From the NCBI GenBank assembly GCA_002746935.1, contig PDRW01000037.1, positions 21,796-85,795 of the forward strand: DNA of 64,000 nt, in the 5' to 3' direction. This stretch comes from Rhodobacterales bacterium (GTDB lineage Bacteria > Pseudomonadota > Alphaproteobacteria > Rhodobacterales > Rhodobacteraceae). This document shows, piece after piece, positions 35,809 through 45,773 of this stretch. The notes beneath the pieces were generated by a model that saw nothing but the letters and a program-made list of their open reading frames with translations, did not search any database and was not told the origin of the DNA. Both the position numbers and the translations under genes were made by a program. Position 1 is the first letter of the stretch; each line of letters opens with the position of its first letter.

Positions 35809-36411
35809 GTGCCGGGGTGTCTTCGGGGCTTGCGGCACGCCTGCGGTCGCGCCCGGCCGCGCTTGCACTTTTTCGATGTCTGTATGTTCGGCAGGGTCTC
35901 GTCTTATTCAGGAATGTTGAAACAGGACTTTTTTGCGGTGTATTTTTTCGACCAAAACGGGAATAATGTCGGAAAATATTCTTTTCCCGACATCGAGCCT
36001 TTCGGATGCGGGGCGGGATGAGCATTCCTCACGGTGGGGTTTTGGCCGGGTTAAGCTGCTACTGAAACAACCTGAGTATTTTTTGGGAATTGTTTCTATA
36101 TTGGAAACGTCGCGCGAATACGTTTCCGCCGCCCGCCCGAAACGCCTGCCCGAAACGCCTGCCCGAAACGCCTGCCCGAAACGCCTGCCCGAAACGCCCG
36201 CCCGGCGCGCCTGCCGTCCCGCGCTCTCCGCTGTCCTGCCGCAGGGCTTGCCCGGGCGAAGGCCCTGCGGGCGCGAGCCGGATGGCCCGGAGGCGGGGCC
36301 GCCGGGGCCTTGGGCCAAATTGCGGCTTGATCCGGGCGGAGCAATTGGCGAAACACGAGGTGCGGGCATCAGAAGGGGGGCGGTGCGGCCAGGGGGCGCG
36401 CCGGGACAGCA
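35809..36411. other. Intergenic region between rmlA and the TRAP operon
   Basis: 603 bp with no supported gene. The AT-rich part (35890-36120) probably contains the TRAP operon promoter. An imperfect inverted repeat lies at 35968-35991: GTCGG-AAAA paired with TTTT-CCCGAC, one bulged base. A 13-bp tandem repeat at 36136-36213 is described separately. Open frames here are repeat-driven and not credible. Confidence 0.5.
36136..36213. repeat. 13-bp tandem repeat, 5 copies plus one diverged copy
   Basis: The unit CCCGAAACGCCTG recurs exactly at 36136, 36149, 36162 and 36175; the copy at 36188 differs by one base and the one at 36201 is further diverged. Since 13 is not a multiple of three, no reading frame can be maintained as an amino-acid repeat, which argues that it is non-coding. 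It lies upstream of the TRAP transporter genes and may be a variable-number tract. Confidence 0.85.
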
Positions 36412-36915
36412 ATGAAACGAGCCGCCGACATCCTGTTTCGTCTGACCTCGGGTCTGGCCCTTGCCCTGTTCGGTGTGATGTTCACGGCCCAGCTGGTGAT
36501 CGTGTTGATGCGCTATGTGATGGGGGTCGGCTTTCTCGAATTGCAGGACGTGGTGACCTACAGCTTCTCGGCGCTGGTGGTGCTCACCGTGCCGCTGACC
36601 GCGGGCATGGGGCGGCATGTGCGGGTCGACATCCTGCGCGCCGGGTTCTCGCGCCGCACCAACCATCTGATCGACCGCTGGGGCCATGTGCTGTTCACCT
36701 TTCCGGTGTTCGGGCTGATGCTGTGGAACGCCTGGCCGCTGGTCTGCAACTCCTGGGCGATCATGGAAGGCTCGCGCGAGACCGGCGGCCTGCCGGGGCT
36801 GTTCCTCGTCAAGTCCACGATCGTGGTGATGTGCCTGCTGGTGATCGCGCTCGGGGTGATCGACCTCGTTTCGGCCGGTACCGGCCATGCCCCGGGAGAC
36901 CCTGATGAGCATTGA
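36412..36915 (+). CDS. TRAP transporter small permease (DctQ family)
   Basis: DctQ-type subunits are four-helix inner-membrane proteins that pair with the large permease for sodium-driven uptake of organic acids. The 167-residue product has four hydrophobic segments, starting with LALALFGVMFTAQLVIVLM and including the family block VTYSFSALVVLTVPLTAG followed by GRHVRVDIL. The last segment is STIVVMCLLVIALGVIDLV. It overlaps the large-permease gene by 11 bp, so the three TRAP genes are one operon. Confidence 0.9.
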   Translation: MKRAADILFRLTSGLALALFGVMFTAQLVIVLMRYVMGVGFLELQDVVTYSFSALVVLTVPLTAGMGRHVRVDILRAGFSRRTNHLIDRWGHVLFTFPVFGLMLWNAWPLVCNSWAIMEGSRETGGLPGLFLVKSTIVVMCLLVIALGVIDLVSAGTGHAPGDPDEH

Positions 36916-38473
36916 ACTGGTCTGGCTGCTGATCATGACCCTGGCGCTGTTCGCCGGGATCCTTTCCGGGCTGCCGGTGATGCTGGCCATTGCCGGCGTG
37001 CCGACGCTGGTGGCGCTGCTCGCAAGCCTGTTTGGCCATTTCGACCTGATCTATTTCCAGGCGGTGCCGCAGCGGGTCTTCGGGGTGATGGAAAACGCCC
37101 TGCTGATCGCGGTGCCGCTGTTCGTTCTGGTGGGCGTGCTGCTCGACCGCTCGCGTCAGGCCGAACGGATGCTGACCAACATCAACCGGCTGCTCGGCGG
37201 CTCGCGCTCGGGGCTGGCGATCTCGGTGATCGTGGTGTCGGCGCTGATCGCGGCCTCGACCGGCATCATCGGCGCCACCATCGTGATGCTGGGGACGATC
37301 TCGCTGCCGACGCTGCTCCACGCCGGGATCGACAAGCGCAGCTCCTCGGGGCTGATCTGCGCCTGTGGCACGCTGGGCCAGATCATCCCGCCCTCGATCG
37401 TGCTGATCCTGCTCGGGGATCAGGTGTCCAACGCCTATGTCGAGGCGCAGCAGGCGGCGGGCAATTTCGCGCCGGAACCGGTGACGGTGGGCGATCTCTT
37501 CGCCGGCGCAATGCTGCCGGGGCTGGTGCTGGTGGCGCTTTATGCGGCATGGATGCTGTTCACCCTGCGCCGGTCGGGTGCCGAAGGGCAGGGGCACGCG
37601 CCCGCGCCCGCCCGCGCCCCCGGGATCACCGCGGTCGAGGTGATGACCGGCATCCTGCCGACGCTGGCGCTGATCGTCTCGGTGCTGGGCTCGATCCTGA
37701 TGGGGCTCGCGACCCCCACCGAAGCCGCGGGTGTGGGTGTGGGCGGGGCGATCCTCGTGGCCGCGGCGCAGATCTCGCCCGCCGCGAAACGCCATGCCCT
37801 CGCCACCGCCGCGCTCGCGGTGGCGCTGCTGGCGGCGGCAGGCACCGGGCTCATCCATGTGGATTTCAGCTCCGGCGCGCTCATGGCAACCCCCGCCACC
37901 CTGATCACCGGCGGTCTGGTGGCGCTCACCCTTCTGGGCCTCGCAAAGGCCGCCTGGACCCTCGCCCGCGCCCGGGTGCTGATCCCCGCCATCACCGAGA
38001 CGCTGATGGTCTCGGGGATGATCTTCGGCATCGTCATTGCGGCTTCGATCCTGTCCTTGGTGTTCCGCGGCTTCGGCGGCGACGAGATCGTCTCGGAGGT
38101 GATGCATGCGGTGCCCGGCGGGGCGCTGGGGATGCTGGCGGTGACCATGCTGGTGGTGTTCCTGCTCGGCTTCATTCTCGAATTCGTCGAGATCATCTTC
38201 ATCGTGATCCCGATCGTCGGCCCGGTGATCCTGCAAGGCCAGATCGACCCGGTGTGGTTCGCGATCCTGTTCGCGATGAACCTGCAAACCTCCTTCCTCA
38301 CCCCGCCCTTCGGCTTTGCGCTGTTCTACTTCCGCTCGGTCGCGCCCGAGGATGTGACCACCGGCGACATCTACCGCTCGATCGTGCCCTTCGTGGCGAT
38401 CCAGCTCATTGCCATCGGGCTGCTCGCCCTGTTCCCGCCGCTTGCAACCTGGCTGCCGGGCGTGCTGTTCTGA
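36905..38473 (+). CDS. TRAP transporter large permease (DctM family)
   Basis: The large permease is the ion-coupled translocator of TRAP systems. The 522-residue product has more than twelve hydrophobic segments. Family blocks include LALFAGILSGLPVMLAIAGV, AVPLFVLVGVLLDRS, SGLICACGTLGQIIPPSIVL, LMGLATPTEAAGVGVGGAIL and NLQTSFLTPPFGFALFYFRS. It is longer than the usual 430 residues because of an extra hydrophobic insertion at about residues 290-355, a feature seen in large DctM variants (the 12-plus TM subgroup). The ATG at 36905 is preferred over the upstream in-frame ATG. Confidence 0.9.
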   Translation: MSIELVWLLIMTLALFAGILSGLPVMLAIAGVPTLVALLASLFGHFDLIYFQAVPQRVFGVMENALLIAVPLFVLVGVLLDRSRQAERMLTNINRLLGGSRSGLAISVIVVSALIAASTGIIGATIVMLGTISLPTLLHAGIDKRSSSGLICACGTLGQIIPPSIVLILLGDQVSNAYVEAQQAAGNFAPEPVTVGDLFAGAMLPGLVLVALYAAWMLFTLRRSGAEGQGHAPAPARAPGITAVEVMTGILPTLALIVSVLGSILMGLATPTEAAGVGVGGAILVAAAQISPAAKRHALATAALAVALLAAAGTGLIHVDFSSGALMATPATLITGGLVALTLLGLAKAAWTLARARVLIPAITETLMVSGMIFGIVIAASILSLVFRGFGGDEIVSEVMHAVPGGALGMLAVTMLVVFLLGFILEFVEIIFIVIPIVGPVILQGQIDPVWFAILFAMNLQTSFLTPPFGFALFYFRSVAPEDVTTGDIYRSIVPFVAIQLIAIGLLALFPPLATWLPGVLF

Positions 38474-38496
38474 CAAGACCCAACCTGGAGGACCAA

Positions 38497-39561
38497 ATGA
38501 AACGTCGTGATTTCCTGAAAAGCGGGGCGCTCGCGGCGCCTGCCGCCGCGCTGGCCGCGCCCGCCCTGGCGCAGGGCAAGTTCGAATGGAAGATGCCCAC
38601 CTCCTTCCCGGCGAAGGCGCCGGGGGTCGGTACCAATGCCACCAGCTTCGCCGCCCGCGTGGGCGAGATGTCCGACGGCCAGCTGACGCTCAAGGTGTTC
38701 TCCGGTGGCGAGCTTGTGCCGCCCTTCGGGGTCGAGGATGCGGTGGAGCAGGGCACCGCCGAGATCGGCCACTCGACGCCCTATTATGCCGCTTCCAAGA
38801 ACAGCGCGTTGCATTTCTTCTCCGCCGTGCCCTTCGGCCTCACCGCGATCGAAACCGCGGGCTGGCTGCGCTACGGCGGCGGTCAGGAGCTGTGGGACGA
38901 GCTTTATGCGGCGCGCGGGCTGAAGCCGTTCTACTCGGGCAATTCGACGGTGCAGTCGGCGGGCTGGTTCAGGAAGCCGGTCGACAGCCTCGACGACCTC
39001 GCGGGGCTCAACATGCGCATCGCCGGGCTCGGCGGCGAGAGCCTGCGCAAGCTCGGCGTCAACGCCGTGCTGCTGCCGCCGACCGAGATCTTCCCCGCCT
39101 TCCAGTCGGGCGCGATCGACGCCGCCGAATGGGTCGGCCCGATGCTCGACCAGGCCTTCGGGCTGCAAAAGGTGGCGGATTACTGCTATCTGCCGGCCTT
39201 CCACGAGCCTTCCGCCACCATGGAAGTGGTGGTCAATGCCGACGCCTGGGCCGAGCTGCCGGCGCATCTGCAGGCGGTGATCCGCAATGCCGCCGACGCG
39301 GCGCTCACCGAGAGCCTCGCCCAGTTCGACTGGTTCAACACGCAAGCCTTCGTTCAGCTCAAGGACCAGGGTGTCGACTTCCGCGTCTTCCCCGACGAGG
39401 TGGTGGCGGCGCTGAAGGTGGCGGTGGCCGAAGTGCTCGACGAAAACGCCGCCGCCAACCCCGATTTCGCCCGGGTGAAGGAAAGCTACGACGCGGCGCT
39501 CGAGTTGTCGCGGAACTATGGGCTGGCGATGAAGATGCCGATGTTTGGCCAGCGCGCCTGA
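38497..39561 (+). CDS. TRAP substrate-binding protein, TakP-like, Tat-exported
   Basis: A 354-residue periplasmic receptor. The N-terminus MKRRDFLKSGALAAPAAALA is a Tat signal (RRDFLK) ending in ALAQ. Blocks resembling TakP, the 2-oxoacid receptor of Rhodobacter, are VFSGGELVPPFGVEDAV, VPFGLTAIETAGW, AGWFRKPVDSLDDLAGLNMR and GAIDAAEWVGP. A 2-oxoacid or related monocarboxylate is therefore the most likely ligand, but this is inference by family. GGAGGA lies 4 nt upstream of ATG 38497. It is the last gene of the TRAP operon; a strong hairpin follows at 39705. Confidence 0.88.
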   Translation: MKRRDFLKSGALAAPAAALAAPALAQGKFEWKMPTSFPAKAPGVGTNATSFAARVGEMSDGQLTLKVFSGGELVPPFGVEDAVEQGTAEIGHSTPYYAASKNSALHFFSAVPFGLTAIETAGWLRYGGGQELWDELYAARGLKPFYSGNSTVQSAGWFRKPVDSLDDLAGLNMRIAGLGGESLRKLGVNAVLLPPTEIFPAFQSGAIDAAEWVGPMLDQAFGLQKVADYCYLPAFHEPSATMEVVVNADAWAELPAHLQAVIRNAADAALTESLAQFDWFNTQAFVQLKDQGVDFRVFPDEVVAALKVAVAEVLDENAAANPDFARVKESYDAALELSRNYGLAMKMPMFGQRA

Positions 39562-39596
39562 GGGCTGCCGGGCAGGGGCCGTTCAGATGCCAAAAA

Positions 39597-39682
39597 GCGC
39601 AGGACCGGCCCCCGGTCTTGCGCGAGCTGGCTGGTTTGCTGCCGCATGTCGCACAGCGCAAAACCGGCGCCCGGTCTTGCGC
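39597..39682. repeat. Two copies of a near-perfect 12-bp hairpin
   Basis: Hairpin 1 (39597-39623) pairs GCGCAGGACCGG with CCGGTCTTGCGC over a 3-nt loop; hairpin 2 (39656-39682) pairs GCGCAAAACCGG with the same right arm. Each has one mismatch in a 12-bp stem. The copies are 59 bp apart. Role unknown; possibly terminator elements of the TRAP operon or a protein-binding repeat. Confidence 0.75.
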
Positions 39683-39704
39683 GGCATGCCCGGGATGTCC
39701 ACAC

Positions 39705-39730
39705 GCGCCCCGGCCCTGCGGCCGGGGCGC
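39705..39730. terminator. Perfect 11-bp GC hairpin downstream of the TRAP operon
   Basis: GCGCCCCGGCC (39705-39715), loop CTGC, GGCCGGGGCGC (39720-39730), followed by TTCC. It is the strongest hairpin between the TRAP and dpp operons, about 145 bp past the TRAP stop codon. There is no U-tract, so it may act with Rho or as part of the surrounding repeat cluster. Confidence 0.55.
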
Positions 39731-40095
39731 TTCCCCGCCCGCCGCAGGCGCTCTTCCGGGGCGCGAAGCGCGCGGAAGCAAGGCCGGGGGAAGGGCACCG
39801 AGCGCCCAGGGCGGCAAAACCCGCCTGTCCGCGCCATGAGGTTCGTGGTCGCGGGGCTGTTGGTCCCGGGGCTATGGCAGGTCCGGCGGGCCTCGGTCCG
39901 GCAATGCCCGGAGAGGATGCAAGGCCCCTGGTTTTCAGTATCCTGCGGCATCCATGGCGGCCAGACCCCGCCCCCGGAACCCTGTATCCCGGCACATCCC
40001 CCCCCGCTGGCATATGAAAAATCCCATACCCACCTTGCGCTGAAACCGTTTTCAGAGTTTGATCCGCGCCACGGGGGCTGCCGGGATTCCCGGGT

Positions 40096-40118
40096 GTGCC
40101 ACAGCCGGGCTGTGGCAC
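40096..40118. promoter_or_regulatory. Perfect 11-bp inverted repeat upstream of dppA
   Basis: GTGCCACAGCC - G - GGCTGTGGCAC, 23 bp in all, ending 82 bp before the dppA start. No U-run follows, so an operator for a dimeric regulator is at least as likely as a terminator. The remainder of 39562-40200 has no gene. Confidence 0.55.
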
Positions 40119-40200
40119 AGGCGCGTGGAACACGGGGCCGCACACGCGGTGGGCGGTATGGGCTGGCGGCCTCTCCGAGACACATCCAAAGGGAGTTCAC

Positions 40201-41790
40201 ATGTCATTTCGCAAATTTCTGACCGCGACGGCATTCGCTGGCGTCATGGCCACGGCCGCATCGGCGCAAACCCTCGTCTATTGCTCCGAGGGCAGCCCCG
40301 AGGGCTTCGATCCGGCGCTTTACGCCTCTGGCACCACCTTCGACGCCTCCTCGCACCCGATCTACAACCGTCTGGTCGAATTCAAGGTCGGCACCACCGA
40401 GGTGATCCCGGCCCTTGCCGAAACCTGGGAAGCCTCCGAGGACGGGCTGGAATACACCTTCCACCTGCGCAAGGGCGTGAAGTTCCACAGCACCGACTAT
40501 TTCACCCCGACCCGCGAGTTCAACGCCGATGACGTGATCTTCAGCTACATGCGTCAGAAGGACCAGGACGACCCGTGGTACAACGCCGAAGGCGGCACCT
40601 GGGAATATTTCGACTACATGGGCATGCCCGATCTCATCAAGGAGATCGTCAAGGTCGACGATCACACCGTGAAATTCGTGCTGAACCGGCCCGAAGCCCC
40701 GTTCCTGTCCAACATGGCGATGGACTTCGCTTCGGTGATGTCGAAGGAATATGCCGATCAGCTGATGGCCGCGGGCACGCCCGAGAACCTCAACCAGCAG
40801 CCCGTCGGCACCGGCCCGTTCCAGTTCGTCGCCTATCAGAAGGATGCGGTGATCCGCTACGTGAAGAATCCCGAGTACTGGAAAGAGGGTCTGCCGAAGG
40901 TCGACAATCTGGTGTTCGCCATCACCACCGACAATTCGGTGCGCTACCAGAAGCTTGCCGCCGGTGAATGCCATGTGATGCCCTACCCGAACCCGGCCGA
41001 CATCGCCGCGATGAAGGAAGACCCGAACATCAACGTGATGGAGCAGGAGGGGCTGAACGTCGGCTACATGGCTTACAACACCCAGATGCCGCCGTTCGAT
41101 GATCCGAAGGTCCGCAAGGCGCTCAACATGGCGATCGACAAGGATGCGATCCTCGACGTGGTGTTCCAGGGCACCGGCCATGCCGCCAAGACCCCGCTGC
41201 CGCCGACCATGTGGGGCTATAACGATGCCCTGGCCGACGACGTTTACGACCCGGAAGCCGCGAAGGCGATGCTCGCCGAAGCCGGTGTGGAGGGGCTCAA
41301 GATGAAGATCTGGGCGATGCCGGTGCAGCGCCCCTACAACCCGAACGCGCGGCGCATGGCCGAGCTCATCCAGGCCGATTTCGCCAAGATCGGCGTCGAG
41401 GTCGAGGTGGTGTCCTTCGAATGGGGCGAGTATCTGTCGCGCTCCAAGGAGGTCGATCGTGACGGCGCGGTGCTGCTCGGCTGGACCGGCGACAACGGCG
41501 ATCCGGACAACTTCCTGTCGCTGCTCGGCTGCGATGGCGTCGGCGATGCGAACCGCGCCCAATGGTGCCACGAGCCCTTCCAGACGCTGCTCGAAAAGGG
41601 CAAGACCATCAGCGATCCGGCCGAACGCACGGCGATCTATGAAGAGATGCAGGAGATCGTGAAGGAGCAGGCGCCCTGGGCGACCATCGCGCATTCGGTG
41701 GTGTTCATGCCGATGCTGCCGAAGGTCGAAGGCTATGTGATGCACCCGCTGGGCGGCCACATCTTCACCGAAGTCAGCCTGGCCGAATAG
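40201..41790 (+). CDS. dppA: Dipeptide ABC transporter substrate-binding protein
   Basis: DppA binds dipeptides in the periplasm and delivers them to DppBC. The 529-residue product closely matches enterobacterial DppA in long blocks: TLVYCSEGSPEGFDPALY, YNRLVEFKVGTTEVIPALAE, YTFHLRKGVKFH, NADDVIFSYMRQK, MPYPNPADIAAMKEDP, MPVQRPYNPNARRMAEL and GWTGDNGDPDNF. It has a signal peptide (LTATAFAGVMATAASAQ). Start ATG 40201 follows AAAGGGAG. Followed by dppB, C, D, F in the classic order on one strand. Confidence 0.94.
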   Translation: MSFRKFLTATAFAGVMATAASAQTLVYCSEGSPEGFDPALYASGTTFDASSHPIYNRLVEFKVGTTEVIPALAETWEASEDGLEYTFHLRKGVKFHSTDYFTPTREFNADDVIFSYMRQKDQDDPWYNAEGGTWEYFDYMGMPDLIKEIVKVDDHTVKFVLNRPEAPFLSNMAMDFASVMSKEYADQLMAAGTPENLNQQPVGTGPFQFVAYQKDAVIRYVKNPEYWKEGLPKVDNLVFAITTDNSVRYQKLAAGECHVMPYPNPADIAAMKEDPNINVMEQEGLNVGYMAYNTQMPPFDDPKVRKALNMAIDKDAILDVVFQGTGHAAKTPLPPTMWGYNDALADDVYDPEAAKAMLAEAGVEGLKMKIWAMPVQRPYNPNARRMAELIQADFAKIGVEVEVVSFEWGEYLSRSKEVDRDGAVLLGWTGDNGDPDNFLSLLGCDGVGDANRAQWCHEPFQTLLEKGKTISDPAERTAIYEEMQEIVKEQAPWATIAHSVVFMPMLPKVEGYVMHPLGGHIFTEVSLAE

Positions 41791-41914
41791 GCCTGACCCG
41801 AACGACAGGCGCGGGGGGCCTTTCTTTCCCCCGTGCCGCATGCCAAAGGCGGGCGGGGCGCGCGCGCGGGCGAAGGCCCGGGCGTCCCGCCTGTCCCCAG
41901 CCATGTGAGGGCAT

Positions 41915-42922
41915 ATGCTCCGCTTTTTCCTGTCCCGCCTGCTTACCTTCATTCCGACCTTCATCGGCGTCACCCTGATCTCCTTCACCTTCATCCGCGT
42001 GCTGCCCGGCGATCCGATCCTGGTCATGGCCGGGGAACGCGGCATGTCGGAGGAACGCTACGCCGAGCTTCAGGCCCAGTTCGGCTTCGACCAGCCGATC
42101 CTGGTGCAATACTGGGACTATCTCATGGGGGTGTTCCGGGGCGATCTCGGCCAGAGTTTCGTGACCAAGAAACCGGTGTTCGACGAGTTTTTCGCGCTGT
42201 TCCCGGCAACGCTCGAGCTCTCCGTCTGTGCCATCATCCTCGCGGTCGCCTTCGGCATTCCCGCCGGGGTGATCGCCGCGGTCAACCGTGGCAAGCTGTT
42301 TGACCGGCTGCTGATGACCTCGGCGCTCGTCGGCTATTCGATGCCGATCTTCTGGTGGGCGCTGCTGCTGATCATCGTGTTTTCCGGCAATCTCGGCTGG
42401 ACGCCGGTCTCGGGCCGGATCGACCTGCTCTATTTCTTCGACGACGTGACCGGCTTCATGCTGGTCGACGCGCTGCTCTCGGGCCAGAAGGGCGCTTTCG
42501 CCTCCGCCGCGCGGCACCTGATCCTGCCGTCGATCGTGCTGGCAACGATTCCGCTGGCGGTGATCGCGCGCCAGACCCGCTCGGCGATGCTCGAAGTGCT
42601 CTCGGAAGACTACATCCGCACCGCCCGCGCCAAGGGGCTGGCGCCGGTGCGGGTGAACGGGCTGCACGCGCTGCGCAACGCGATGATCCCGGTGATCACC
42701 GTCATCGGGCTGATGGTCGGCACGCTGCTTGCCGGCGCGATCCTCACCGAGACGATCTTTTCCTGGCCGGGCATCGGCAAGTGGATGGTCGATTCGATCT
42801 TCCGCCGCGACTATCCGGTTGTTCAGGGCGGGCTGTTGCTGGTCGCCGTGATGGTGATGGTGGTCAACCTTCTGGTCGACGTGCTCTACGGCTTCATCAA
42901 CCCCAAGATCCGGAAACGCTGA
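41915..42922 (+). CDS. dppB: Dipeptide ABC transporter permease
   Basis: DppB is one of two inner-membrane permeases of the dipeptide importer. The 335-residue protein starts with a typical MLRFFLSRLLTFIPTFIGVT segment, then FIRVLPGDPILVMAGERG, and has six hydrophobic segments. The EAA cytoplasmic loop is visible as YIRTARAKGLAPVRVNGLHAL near residue 230. A 124-bp gap separates it from dppA, and dppC begins 1 bp after its stop. Confidence 0.93.
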   Translation: MLRFFLSRLLTFIPTFIGVTLISFTFIRVLPGDPILVMAGERGMSEERYAELQAQFGFDQPILVQYWDYLMGVFRGDLGQSFVTKKPVFDEFFALFPATLELSVCAIILAVAFGIPAGVIAAVNRGKLFDRLLMTSALVGYSMPIFWWALLLIIVFSGNLGWTPVSGRIDLLYFFDDVTGFMLVDALLSGQKGAFASAARHLILPSIVLATIPLAVIARQTRSAMLEVLSEDYIRTARAKGLAPVRVNGLHALRNAMIPVITVIGLMVGTLLAGAILTETIFSWPGIGKWMVDSIFRRDYPVVQGGLLLVAVMVMVVNLLVDVLYGFINPKIRKR

Positions 42923-42923
42923 C

Positions 42924-43823
42924 ATGGCCGACGCAACCGCAAACACCGCCTCGCCCGAACGTCCCGGACGGCTGAAGGAATTCTGGAGCTATTTCCGCGA
43001 AAACCGCGGCGCGGTGATCGGGCTTTACGTCTTCACCGTGCTGGTGCTGCTGGCGCTTTCCGCCAACCTGATCGCCCCGCACGACCCGATCCTGCAAGAC
43101 CGCGGCGCCACGCTGATCCCGCCCGCCTGGCAGGAGGGGGGCTCGTGGTCCTACCTGCTCGGCACCGACCCGCTGGGCCGCGACATCCTCTCGCGGCTGC
43201 TCTACGGGGCGCAGCTCAGCTTTCTCGTGGGCATCGGCGTGGTGATCCTCGCTTCGGCCGGGGGCATCATGGTCGGGCTGCTCTCGGGCTTCGCGCCGAA
43301 ATGGCTCGACACGATCATCATGCGGATCATGGACATCATCCTGTCGTTCCCGGCGCTGCTGCTGGCGCTGGTGCTGGTGGCGATCCTGGGGCCGACGCTG
43401 CTGAATGCGATGATCGCCATCGCCATCGCCTACCAGCCGCATTTCGTCCGCCTCACCCGGGCGGCGGTGCTGAGCGAGAAAAACAAGGATTACGTGATCT
43501 CGGCGCGGGTCGCGGGGGCCGGCCGGGGGCGGCTGATGTTCATCACCGTGCTGCCCAATTGCCTAGCGCCGATCATCGTTCAGGCGGCGCTGAGCTTCTC
43601 CAATGCCATTCTTGACGTCGCCGCGCTCGGCTTCCTCGGCATGGGCGCGCAGCCGCCCACACCCGAATGGGGCACGATGCTCGCCGAAGCGCGCGAATTC
43701 ATCCTGCGCGCCTGGTGGGTGGTGACCTTCCCGGGCCTCGCGATCCTCGTCACCGTGCTCGCCATCAACCTGATGGGCGACGGGCTGCGCGACGCGCTCG
43801 ACCCCAAACTCAAGCGGAGCTGA
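42924..43823 (+). CDS. dppC: Dipeptide ABC transporter permease
   Basis: DppC is the second permease. The 299-residue product has an N-terminal cytoplasmic stretch and then RGAVIGLYVFTVLVLLALSA, and the OppC-type motif LLGTDPLGRDILSRLLYG. The EAA loop is YVISARVAGAGRGRLMFITV with the following LPNCLAPI. Six hydrophobic segments can be counted. It lies between dppB (1-bp gap) and dppD (4-bp gap). Confidence 0.93.
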   Translation: MADATANTASPERPGRLKEFWSYFRENRGAVIGLYVFTVLVLLALSANLIAPHDPILQDRGATLIPPAWQEGGSWSYLLGTDPLGRDILSRLLYGAQLSFLVGIGVVILASAGGIMVGLLSGFAPKWLDTIIMRIMDIILSFPALLLALVLVAILGPTLLNAMIAIAIAYQPHFVRLTRAAVLSEKNKDYVISARVAGAGRGRLMFITVLPNCLAPIIVQAALSFSNAILDVAALGFLGMGAQPPTPEWGTMLAEAREFILRAWWVVTFPGLAILVTVLAINLMGDGLRDALDPKLKRS

Positions 43824-43827
43824 CGCC

Positions 43828-44804
<977 letters not shown>

Positions 44805-44808
<4 letters not shown>

Positions 44809-45773
44809 GCCAGCCCGTCATCACCGCCCAGAACCTCGCCCGTCATTACAATGTCGGCGGCGGCCTGTTTGCGAAACCGAAAGTGGTGAAAGCGCTCTCC
44901 GAGGCGAGCTTCTCGATCGACCCGGGCCGGACCCTCGCGGTGGTGGGGGAATCGGGCTGCGGCAAGTCGACGCTCGCGCGTCTGGTCACGCTGATCGAGG
45001 AACCCACCGCCGGCAGCTTTACCCTGAACGGCCTGCCCGGCACCCCGGACAACTGGCCGGCCCTGCGTGAGGCGGTGCAGATCGTGTTTCAGGACCCTTA
45101 CGGCTCGCTCAACCTGCGCCACCGGGTGGGGTCGATCCTCGAGGAGCCGCTGAAGATCAACCGCCCGGACATGTCGGCGGCGGAGCGCGAGGAGAAGGCC
45201 CGCGAGATGATGGATCTCGTCGGGCTGCGGCCGGAGCATTACGACCGTTTCCCGCATATGTTCTCCGGCGGCCAGCGCCAGCGGATCGCGGTCGGCCGCG
45301 CCCTGATGCTGGAACCGAAGCTGATCGTGCTCGACGAGCCGGTCTCGGCGCTCGACGTGTCGATCCAGAGCCAGGTGCTCAACATGCTGCTGGACATCCA
45401 GGAGCGGCTCGACCTCGCCTATCTGTTCATCAGCCACGATCTCTCGGTGGTGCGTCACGTCGCCGATGAGGTGATCGTGATGTATCTCGGCCGGCCGGTG
45501 GAATTCGGCTCGAAGGAGGCGGTGTTCGGCCAGCCGCGCCACCCCTACAGCCGGGCGCTGCTCTCGGCCACGCCCTCGACCGAGCCGCATCCGGGGCGCG
45601 AGCGGATCAAGCTCGAGGGCGAATTGCCCTCGCCGCTCAACATCCCCGACGGCTGCCCCTTCGCGCCGCGCTGCTGGAAGGCGACCGACCAGTGCCGGGC
45701 CGAACGCCCGGAGCTCCTGGGCGAGGCCCACAAGGTCGCCTGCCACCTGCCGGAAGAGGGCGCCCTCGCCTGA
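44805..45773 (+). CDS. dppF: Dipeptide ABC transporter ATP-binding protein
   Basis: DppF is the second ATPase, 322 residues. Walker A GESGCGKSTLARLVTLIEEP, Q-loop VFQDPYGSLNLRHRVG, signature SGGQRQRIAVGRALML, Walker B KLIVLDEPVSALD and H-loop FISHDLSVVRHVADEV are all intact. The C-terminal CPFAPRCWKATDQC block is the oligopeptide-family motif. It is the last gene of dppABCDF. Confidence 0.94.

Noticed and set aside
35933-36415. Open frame over the 13-bp repeat
   Set aside because: Frame is kept only by absence of stops in the repeat; no ribosome site and no conserved traits.
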